A DNA stretch of 11,206 nucleotides from Clostridiales bacterium (GTDB lineage Bacteria > Bacillota > Clostridia > Oscillospirales > Acutalibacteraceae). Of the stretch, positions 5,499 through 11,206 are shown piece by piece. The translations under genes were made by a program, and so were the position numbers. The DNA lies in the NCBI GenBank assembly GCA_012511005.1, contig JAAZGX010000225.1, positions 1 through 11,206 on the forward strand, written 5' to 3'. Position 1 is the stretch's first letter. Each line of letters opens with the position of its first letter. The notes below the pieces were generated by a model. That model ran no database searches and was not told the DNA's origin. It saw only the letters and a list, made by a program, of their open reading frames with translations.

Positions 5499-6240
5499 AA
5501 TGCCAAACTCTATTGAACGCGAGCGAAATATAAACAAAATACTTGACATGGCTTTGCCGGAAAAAAGAACGCTTTTTAGAGAAGTAAAGCGGCTTTTTAA
5601 CACCGTCGGTATTCGCCATGCATTTTGCGGTGTTAAAGATGCGGCGGCAGTCGCTATTATGATAAGCTTTGGCGCTGTTCTTGCTTTCTCCATTGTTTTA
5701 TCTTATATCTATGAATACGACAGAGAGCCATACTTTCTATTTACTCCACTGCTCTTTTTCGCGCCGATTTTCTATTTTTCCTTACTCCTATTTACACAAT
5801 GGAAAGAGCGTATGACGAAAACGAGTGAGGTGCTGTCCTCTTGCCGATATAACTTGAAATATATAACGGCAGTCCGAACAATTCTTGTATCGGCGGCGGG
5901 AATAGTATTTATTCCAATTACAACACTTCCGCTTATTACCACAAAAATGTACCCTTATATACTTGCCGCTATTTTCTGCTCTATTTTTCTTTATAGTATC
6001 CTAACGCTTTTAATGCTTCTTATTTCTGAATCAGTAGCGTCGCACCTTGCTCCTCCCATAATATGGACATCTCTTTGGGGCTTACTTATAATTTCCTTTA
6101 CACCGCTGAAAATAGAGCGTTTTTTTTCAAGCGTTCCCCTAATATTTAGTATCTCTTTAGCCTTTGCACTGCTTTTATTATATATAATTCAATTGCGTGT
6201 TTTCATATTAAAAACTACTCGCCGCGCCGTGTGTAATTAA
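5488..6240 (+). CDS. Six-helix membrane protein, candidate anti-sigma partner, 250 aa
   Basis: No family is recognised with certainty. ATG 5488 has GGAG 7 bases upstream and overlaps the sigma gene by 11 bases. The first 50 residues are charged, predicted helical and soluble (NSIERERNINKILDM, then PEKRTLFREVKRLF). Six hydrophobic segments follow at about 52-74, 81-103, 130-150, 156-180, 187-207 and 216-240, so both ends should be cytoplasmic. A cytoplasmic N-terminus attached to membrane helices, encoded directly after an ECF sigma, is the usual position and form of an anti-sigma factor. The zinc-binding His-x3-Cys-x2-Cys motif of the common ZAS anti-sigma domain is absent and there are six helices rather than one. 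It could instead be a third transporter subunit or a sensor. Role is inferred from position only. Confidence 0.75.
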   Translation: MIIEMPNSIERERNINKILDMALPEKRTLFREVKRLFNTVGIRHAFCGVKDAAAVAIMISFGAVLAFSIVLSYIYEYDREPYFLFTPLLFFAPIFYFSLLLFTQWKERMTKTSEVLSSCRYNLKYITAVRTILVSAAGIVFIPITTLPLITTKMYPYILAAIFCSIFLYSILTLLMLLISESVASHLAPPIIWTSLWGLLIISFTPLKIERFFSSVPLIFSISLAFALLLLYIIQLRVFILKTTRRAVCN

Positions 6241-6261
6241 AAATAAAAAGGAGAAAAATAT

Positions 6262-7134
6262 ATGCTATCTGTTAACAATGTGACAAAAAAGTACGGCAGT
6301 TTTACTGCCCTTGAAGAAGTGACGCTTGATTTTGACAACGGGATTTGCGCCTTTCTTGCCCCTAACGGAGCAGGTAAAACAACGCTTATAAAAATGCTTG
6401 CTACTTTGCTTTTTCCTACAAAGGGCGAGATATTTTGGAATGGCACAGAAATTACTTCTCTCGGTGAAAGTTACCGTGATTTATTAGGCTATCTGCCGCA
6501 GGAATTCGGCTATTATAAAGGCTATAGCCCAAAGGAATATTTAAGATATCTTGCCGCTCTCAAAGGCGTTCCTAATGCCGACAGCCGTATTGACGGACTG
6601 CTCGAAATGATATCTTTAACTGATGTAAAGGATAAGAAAATGCGCAAGTTTTCAGGCGGTATGATACAGCGCGTTGGGATTGCGGGGGCTTTATTAAATG
6701 ACCCGAAAATCCTCATTCTTGATGAGCCTACCGCGGGGCTTGACCCGAAAGAGAGAGTAAGGCTTAGAAATATTATCTCCTCACTTGCTAAAGACCGCAT
6801 AATTATTTTTTCTACGCATATTGTATCTGACATTGAGACGATTGCAAACACATTAATAATGATAAAAGACCGCCGTATAATATATACAGGCTCGCCCTCT
6901 AAGATTGTAGAAAAATTGAAGGGCCTAACCTTTGAAATGCCGCTTGGCGCCACTTTACCAGAGAACGCAATATACCTTTCTGAACGGGTTGGCGACACAG
7001 GCTCTGTTGTACGCTTTGCGTTAGAAAGTGGTAATACTGCAGAAAATACGGCTGCCGTCACACCAAACCTTGAAGATGCGTTTTTATACATCTACCGTGA
7101 CGAAACAAAGGGAGAAAACAATGCGTCTGCTTAA
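6262..7134 (+). CDS. ABC transporter ATP-binding protein, 290 aa
   Basis: This is the cytoplasmic ATPase of an ABC-2 type exporter, expected to power the two permeases that follow. Start ATG 6262 has GGAG 8 bases upstream, 21 bases after the preceding gene. Seen: Walker A APNGAGKTT (33-41), Q-loop Gln80, signature FSGGM (130-134), Walker B ILILDEP (150-156) with Glu155, D-loop AGLD (158-161) and switch His186. The first glycine of Walker A is alanine, a variant that also occurs in related exporters and keeps the Gly-Lys-Thr core. The signature has Phe in place of the usual Leu. Residues past 220 form a divergent C-terminal domain of about 70 residues, as in antibiotic-peptide and Na+ type exporters. 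Its last 14 bases overlap the next gene. Confidence 0.93.
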   Translation: MLSVNNVTKKYGSFTALEEVTLDFDNGICAFLAPNGAGKTTLIKMLATLLFPTKGEIFWNGTEITSLGESYRDLLGYLPQEFGYYKGYSPKEYLRYLAALKGVPNADSRIDGLLEMISLTDVKDKKMRKFSGGMIQRVGIAGALLNDPKILILDEPTAGLDPKERVRLRNIISSLAKDRIIIFSTHIVSDIETIANTLIMIKDRRIIYTGSPSKIVEKLKGLTFEMPLGATLPENAIYLSERVGDTGSVVRFALESGNTAENTAAVTPNLEDAFLYIYRDETKGENNASA

Positions 7135-8299
7135 ATTTGAAGTAACAAAGCTTGTTCGCTCTCCTGCTATTTTTATATTTCTTGCCGCTTGTTTAATTAC
7201 TAACATCAGTGTTGTACTGATGAATTCTCACAAACGGGAAATTGATTATTTGAACAAAATTAGTAAAGTAACAGGCTTTGTTTATAATGATGAATATATG
7301 GAAAAGTTAAAAACAATTACAGAGCCTGATGAAAGCTTATATTCGGATTATTGGATTTATAATAGCCTTGTACAAGGTGCAGAAAATTTACGAAACACAT
7401 TTGAGGATATGGAAGGCGGCAATAAAATTCAAAATAGCTTACTTAGTAAAAATACGCCGTATTCAAAAATCACAATAAAAATACAGCAATGGAAATATCG
7501 CCTTTACTCCCCTATTATTAAAGAAAAGGCAGAGTCTGCTGACGATAAATTCGTATATTTCGGCTCTATGAGCGATTACATTCACGAGTCTATTTTTATT
7601 ATTACAGGGCAGCTTTTTGCGGCAGAATGCTGTATATTCTTTATCCTTATAATGCTGTGGTCGCATGGCTTTGAAAATATGGCGGGTACGGAGCTTGTAA
7701 CATATTCCACAAAAACGGGTCGGCGGTTAGCGCTTTATAAATCTGCTGCGGCACTTCTTCTTGGCACTGCATTTTTTATTATAATTTACACCTCAGGCTA
7801 TGGCTTAACATTTTTAATCAATGACCTTTCACAGATTTTAAGGCAGAATATATCTGCACAGTATCATACGGTCCGTGAGTCCTTTTTAGGCAGTCAGCCC
7901 TTTCTGACATGGAGTAGTATGACTGTAAGGGAATACTTTTTTTCCTCTGTCTTTATAGCTTTTCTAAACGGGCTTGTAGTAGCTTTATTTACTATTCCTT
8001 TTGGACTCCTTATAAAAAATGTGTATGCCGCATTTTCCTCTGTAGCGGGAGCGGTCTTTATTAACCTTATGCTCTATCTTTATGGGCTTAAAACAGACGG
8101 GCATATTCCGTTTCTGTGGAACTTGTCGCTCGCTACACCTCTGCCACAAATAGTCAACAATGATTTATGGTTTTCAGACGGCGGTATGCGTATGCTGCTT
8201 CCAAGGTTTGAGCTGATTTATCCGCTTTTTTGCCTTATAATACTGTGCCCTATAGTTTTAATAAGCGCTCGTAAATTCAGAAGAAAGGAAATTATATGA
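7121..8299 (+). CDS. ABC-2 type permease, first subunit, 392 aa
   Basis: This is a membrane subunit of the exporter. Start ATG 7121 is chosen because AGGGAG lies 6 bases upstream and the N-terminus then reads MRLLKFEVTKLVRSP, the usual ABC-2 opening; the longer frame from 7028 has no such site. Hydrophobic segments lie at about 14-33, 155-180, 205-233, 270-295, 300-321 and 364-383. The 120 residues between the first and second segments should face outside. After the second segment comes FENMAGTELVTYSTKTGRR (184-202), a cytoplasmic loop shared with the next gene (YSSKTGRK). The protein diverges from named exporters and the substrate cannot be read from sequence. Coupled by a 14-base overlap upstream and an ATGA overlap downstream. 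Confidence 0.85.
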   Translation: MRLLKFEVTKLVRSPAIFIFLAACLITNISVVLMNSHKREIDYLNKISKVTGFVYNDEYMEKLKTITEPDESLYSDYWIYNSLVQGAENLRNTFEDMEGGNKIQNSLLSKNTPYSKITIKIQQWKYRLYSPIIKEKAESADDKFVYFGSMSDYIHESIFIITGQLFAAECCIFFILIMLWSHGFENMAGTELVTYSTKTGRRLALYKSAAALLLGTAFFIIIYTSGYGLTFLINDLSQILRQNISAQYHTVRESFLGSQPFLTWSSMTVREYFFSSVFIAFLNGLVVALFTIPFGLLIKNVYAAFSSVAGAVFINLMLYLYGLKTDGHIPFLWNLSLATPLPQIVNNDLWFSDGGMRMLLPRFELIYPLFCLIILCPIVLISARKFRRKEII

Positions 8300-9582
8300 T
8301 GAATGTTTTTTTACAGGAAACAAAAAAGATGCTGCGCCCCCTGACCCTTTTGATTTTAGCTGTATTCACCGTTATTTATGCTTTTGTTATATTAAAAGAG
8401 CCCTACGATTGGTTGACAAAATACCACGAAACAAGCGATATGGTAGCGGTAAGCCGCGACCTTATTGAGCTTTTTGGACCTACACTTGAGCCTGAGGAAA
8501 TTGATAACGCCGTTGAAACGCTTTCAAAGCGATACATAAAAGAATTAGAGCAGGTAATTTCAGAAAATCCCCTTTTCGCTAAAGCGGGTGTTACTGATTA
8601 CACAAGTTTTCACGAACTGGAGCGGAAAATTGAATTTAATTATATTGACCCTGAATTATTACAGGATAAAGATAATTTATTTATTAATTATCCGGATTAT
8701 GATTTTAATAAGGACTACACGCTGACGCCTGCAGAGCAAAAAATTGAAAACCAAGCGTTGTTGTTCCATATACCTCCCGCATTGAAGTATAGTAAAATAA
8801 AATACATCGCAAATGAATATGAAAGAATTCCTAAAAATAAAGAGTTTTTTACAGAAAAATTCGATTTAGGAATTGCCGCCTCCGGAAAAAAGCGGATTAA
8901 AGAAATATATGATAATGTTGAAGTGCTGAACATCTTACCCGGACATGGTATATATAACATAAAAACGATTTTCCCTGCTCTTGCTATAATGATTTTAGCC
9001 GCGTTGTGTATTCTCTTAGCGCCTGTTATTACAAAGGATAATATGAGCGGACTTTTGAGCTTGCAGTATTCAAGTAAAACGGGACGAAAGATTTTAAGCC
9101 GCCAACTTGCCGCTGTGATTTTTACGGCGTTTATAGTTGCTCTTATTAATATTGCCGCTGTTTTCGGTTTTTTTATTAAAACCGTTTTATACACTTTTCT
9201 AAAGTCGGGGCTAAATAGCTTTATAGAGCCTTTTGCCTATAGCTTTTTTAAGGGGAACTTCGGTCAATATCTGATTGCTGTTTCAATTCTCATCATTGTT
9301 TTCTCTGTCACATCCGCTATGTTCATATTCTTTCTTTCAAAGCTGTCAAAAAACTATATAAGCCTTCTTTTAGGGCTTGTACCGACAGGAGCTTTGTTAG
9401 GAGCTTTATGTTATAACATTTTTAAGGACCCGTTTTCTATTACATCAAGCGGCTATCAAAAAACCCTTTACCCCATTATACCTATACCCTATGTTGAAGT
9501 GTATATCACATCTGCCTTACTTCTTATCGGCATTGTTTTAGTAAGTGTTTTGCTAAAACGGACAAGAACGGAGGAAGTATAG
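8296..9582 (+). CDS. ABC-2 type permease, second subunit, 428 aa
   Basis: This is the partner permease, presumably forming a heterodimer with the preceding product. Its ATG overlaps the upstream stop (ATGA at 8296-8299); a second ATG at 8299 is equally possible, and AAAGGAA lies a few bases upstream. Hydrophobic segments lie at about 15-33, 224-244, 270-293, 325-348, 352-373 and 402-420. The first loop of about 190 residues should be extracellular and is larger than in the partner. YSSKTGRK (258-265) matches YSTKTGRR of the partner, showing the two are related. Two unequal permeases with large outer domains plus one ATPase is an arrangement seen in exporters for peptides and antimicrobials; that role is inference. 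No terminator was seen after it, so transcription may continue into the next gene. Confidence 0.85.
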   Translation: MMNVFLQETKKMLRPLTLLILAVFTVIYAFVILKEPYDWLTKYHETSDMVAVSRDLIELFGPTLEPEEIDNAVETLSKRYIKELEQVISENPLFAKAGVTDYTSFHELERKIEFNYIDPELLQDKDNLFINYPDYDFNKDYTLTPAEQKIENQALLFHIPPALKYSKIKYIANEYERIPKNKEFFTEKFDLGIAASGKKRIKEIYDNVEVLNILPGHGIYNIKTIFPALAIMILAALCILLAPVITKDNMSGLLSLQYSSKTGRKILSRQLAAVIFTAFIVALINIAAVFGFFIKTVLYTFLKSGLNSFIEPFAYSFFKGNFGQYLIAVSILIIVFSVTSAMFIFFLSKLSKNYISLLLGLVPTGALLGALCYNIFKDPFSITSSGYQKTLYPIIPIPYVEVYITSALLLIGIVLVSVLLKRTRTEEV

Positions 9583-9730
9583 ACTTTTTATCTTGTAATG
9601 CAGCTCAATCTGTGTTATATATTTTATTAAGAGGAAGACTATTTATGTTTATGTGCTGACAGCCCTTGGCAGCAAATAGAACAGATTTGCGTTTTCTCAA
9701 TTCATGTAACTAAGATGAGGTTGAAATAAA

Positions 9731-10260
9731 ATGATTAAATGGGTATCTAAGCATAAAACTGCGGCTTTTTTTATTTTTAATTTATTATATATAGTTTTGT
9801 TTTTACCGCTCTTTCTATTTTATCCAATATTAATATTGACAAATACAGCACAACATTGCCTTTAACAAAGATAACTTACTATAACAATTTAACGGACATT
9901 CACATTGTTAAGAATAATTTATTAGAAGCAGAAATTTGGTATTCTAAAACGGTACAAATGATTAACGACACAAAGATGAAAGACGACCAAAAACAGCGGC
10001 TACTCGTATGCTCTGCCTTAAATCAAGCAAGCTTACTTCTTTTAGAACGCCGCTTAGATGAAACGGAAGCTGTGTTATTGAGCGTATCAGAGCCGCTGCC
10101 AAACAGGATGCGAATTGAGAAATGTATGCTGTTTGCAAAGCTTTATATCAGTCAAAATCGAATTGAAGACGCAAAACCGAATTTGCAGTTTGTAATTGAG
10201 CAGGGCAATAAATTATGTGATGTGTCAGAAGCAGAAGAAATATTAGCTGCCTTAAAGTGA
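9731..10260 (+). pseudogene. Membrane-anchored helical-repeat-like protein, broken by a frameshift
   Basis: ATG 9731 (GAGG 10 bases upstream) begins MIKWVSKHKTAAFFIFNLLY and continues as a hydrophobic helix, then stops at a TAA at 9862-9864. The -1 frame is open from 9781 to 10260. It reads INIDKYSTTLPLTKITYYNN and continues for about 135 residues of alternating amphipathic helices (EAEIWYSKTVQMI, QASLLLLERRLDETEAVLL, CMLFAKLYISQNRIEDAKPN), which resembles TPR or similar repeats. One start, one anchor and one soluble domain fit a single gene of about 175 codons with a one-base indel between about 9781 and 9862. It follows the permease by 148 bases and may belong to the ECF regulon. A sequencing error would give the same picture. 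The gap 9583-9730 holds only a tiny ATG-x-x-x-TGA frame (9645-9659) with a good ribosome binding site. Confidence 0.6.
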
Positions 10261-10308
10261 GGCGTGCAGCAAATACAAATACCGCAATAAATTGAAGGAA
10301 GAATATCT

Positions 10309-11016
10309 ATGCCGATGTGGAATCCGTGGCGCGGCTGCCAAAAATACAGCGAAGGATGCCGTTACTGTTATATCCATAAGGGAAACAGCAAGCGCGGCAT
10401 AGATACCGGCATTATTGTCCGCACCGATAATTTTGACGCGCCAATCAAAGAAAATAAATCGGGAGGCTACAAGATTAAATCCGGACAAACCGTATATCTT
10501 TGCTTTTCCAGCGATTTTTTAATTGAGCAAGCGGATAATTGGCGCGCCGAATGCTGGGCTATGATAAAAGCCCGCCCTGATTTACATTTTCTGTTCCTTA
10601 CAAAACGCATTGACCGCTTTATGAATTGTATCCCCGAAGATTGGGGTGATGGTTATGATAATGTGACTGTTGGCTGCACAGTGGAAAATAAGCGGCAAGC
10701 GGACTATAGGCTGCAAATTTTTTCTGACTTGCCGATAAAGCATAAAAATATTATTTGCCAGCCATTGATTGAAAAAATCGATATCGAGCAATACTTAAAA
10801 GTCGTTGAATTAGTCGTCGTAGGCGGCGAGTCCGATAAAAACGCCAGACCGCTGGATTATGATTGGGTTTTAGACATAAGAGAACAGTGCAGGCGGCAGG
10901 GCGTCCGCTTTAGATTTCGTCAATGCGGCACCCACTTTATTAAAGACCAAAAGCAATACACTTTACCGGTCAGTAAGCTTTGCGCACAAGCCAGAAAAGC
11001 TGATATCGACTTATAG
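10309..11016 (+). CDS. Phage Gp37/Gp68-like three-cysteine protein (DUF5131 family), 235 aa
   Basis: ATG 10309 has GAAGGAAG about 8 bases upstream. The N-terminus reads WNPWRGCQKYSEGCRYCYI, with Cys10, Cys17 and Cys20 in a C-x6-C-x2-C pattern typical of this family and suggestive of an iron-sulfur or metal site as in radical-SAM-like enzymes. Other marks are CFSSDF, FLFLTKRIDRF, VTVGCTVENK, VVGGESDKNARP and the C-terminal FRFRQCG. The length is usual for the family, so the gene looks intact. Biochemical function is not established; members are found in phages and mobile regions. They often pair with a 'three-Cys-motif partner' gene (TcmP), which is not seen here: the frameshifted gene lies upstream, and a terminator and a new start lie downstream. 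Confidence 0.85.
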   Translation: MPMWNPWRGCQKYSEGCRYCYIHKGNSKRGIDTGIIVRTDNFDAPIKENKSGGYKIKSGQTVYLCFSSDFLIEQADNWRAECWAMIKARPDLHFLFLTKRIDRFMNCIPEDWGDGYDNVTVGCTVENKRQADYRLQIFSDLPIKHKNIICQPLIEKIDIEQYLKVVELVVVGGESDKNARPLDYDWVLDIREQCRRQGVRFRFRQCGTHFIKDQKQYTLPVSKLCAQARKADIDL

Positions 11017-11066
11017 CTCCTTTGTTCCATCCATAAATCAGAGTATTTCAATAACAGTAATACCAC

Positions 11067-11099
11067 AAACGCGCCCCTTCAAAAAGGAGTGCGTTTTTT
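11067..11099 (+). terminator. Terminator after the DUF5131 gene
   Basis: AAACGC (11067-11072) pairs with GCGTTT (11091-11096), and the inner CCTT/AAGG pairs extend the stem to about 12 pairs with one mismatch. It is followed by T to 11099. It ends the transcript about 50 bases past the stop codon. Confidence 0.75.
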
Positions 11100-11132
11100 A
11101 TTTGTTTTTAATTATTTTTGATATATATGAAT

Positions 11133-11182
11133 ATTCCTTTCACATTCTGAAATATTAAAATTAGCAATATTTTGAAAGGAGT
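11133..11182 (+). promoter_or_regulatory. Hairpin masking the ribosome binding site of the last gene
   Basis: Bases 11133-11142 (ATTCCTTTCA) pair with 11173-11182 (TGAAAGGAGT) over 10 positions with one G-T pair. Above them AAATATT (11150-11156) pairs with AATATTT (11166-11172), leaving a 7-base bulge on the 5' side and a 9-base loop. The masked strand holds the Shine-Dalgarno GAAAGGAG of the gene starting at 11189. Such a fold could control translation. The AT-rich upper stem would be weak. Confidence 0.45.
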
Positions 11183-11188
11183 TCTCAA

Positions 11189-11206
11189 ATGTCACAATTA
11201 AATCAA
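11189..11206 (+). CDS. Start of a further gene, cut by the window edge
   Basis: ATG 11189 follows GAAAGGAG (11174-11181) at 7 bases and opens six codons (MSQLNQ) before the sequence ends. It is separated from the preceding gene by a terminator, so it should have its own promoter in the AT-rich DNA from 11100; no convincing -35/-10 pair was found there. Too short to identify. Confidence 0.6.

Noticed and set aside
6522..7091. 189-codon minus-strand frame within the ABC ATPase gene
   Set aside because: It is the antisense shadow of a gene with all ABC motifs; no ribosome binding site or family signal.
8715..9194. 159-codon minus-strand frame within the second permease
   Set aside because: It is antisense to a clear ABC-2 permease with no independent support.
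9645..9659. ATG-TTT-ATG-TGC-TGA with a good ribosome binding site, as a selenocysteine or mini-peptide gene
   Set aside because: Reading through the TGA gives only about 18 more codons with no recognisable domain, and no SECIS-like hairpin was evident beyond a weak GCTG/CAGC stem.
9795..9810. Programmed -1 frameshift in the gene at 9731
   Set aside because: No proper X-XXY-YYZ slippery heptamer in the reading frame and no clear downstream pseudoknot; a simple indel explains it better.
1..11206. CRISPR array, tRNA, rRNA or insertion sequence
   Set aside because: I saw no regularly spaced repeats, tRNA-like folds, rRNA segments or transposase genes anywhere in the window.

Overview
The window looks like a chromosomal segment of a low-GC Firmicute, most likely a gut-type clostridium. 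The grounds are AT-rich intergenic DNA, strong GGAGG-type ribosome binding sites, tightly overlapping start and stop codons, U-tailed hairpin terminators and protein families common in Clostridia. This is inferred from style and gene content; no marker gene fixes the species.

Left edge (1-530): gene debris on the minus strand. A C-terminal stretch resembling a P-II/GlnB-like protein runs off the left end. It is followed by a short peptidoglycan-binding repeat fragment, the tail of a lysin-like protein, with its own terminator. Both lack their 5' parts.

Metal-transport block (507-3400, plus strand): a near-consensus sigma-A promoter, a leader of about 255 nt, a P2-type cation ATPase (840 aa) and a strong terminator. 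The leader holds an intrinsic terminator whose two arms are each contested by another hairpin. This is the architecture of a transcription attenuator and is the most striking regulatory signal in the window. A cupin gene converges on the minus strand (3400-3831) and shares the terminator.

Sugar block (3927-4850): a short unidentified open frame, then a full-length L-ribulose-5-phosphate 4-epimerase (araD) with all expected metal and catalytic residues but no other arabinose genes nearby, closed by a terminator.

ECF block (4888-10260): an ECF-type promoter (TGAAAC, 17 bp, CGTATA) lies just before an ECF sigma factor gene. Four genes follow in a packed operon: a six-helix membrane protein in the position where an anti-sigma factor is usual, an ABC ATPase and two related ABC-2 type permeases with large outer domains. 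Three of the junctions overlap. Next comes a membrane-anchored, helical-repeat-like gene broken by a frameshift. The simplest reading is a self-regulated envelope-stress or peptide-defence module in which the sigma factor turns on its own transporter.

Right edge (10309-11206): a three-cysteine Gp37/Gp68 (DUF5131) family gene with its terminator, then the first six codons of another gene. The ribosome binding site of that gene lies inside a predicted hairpin.
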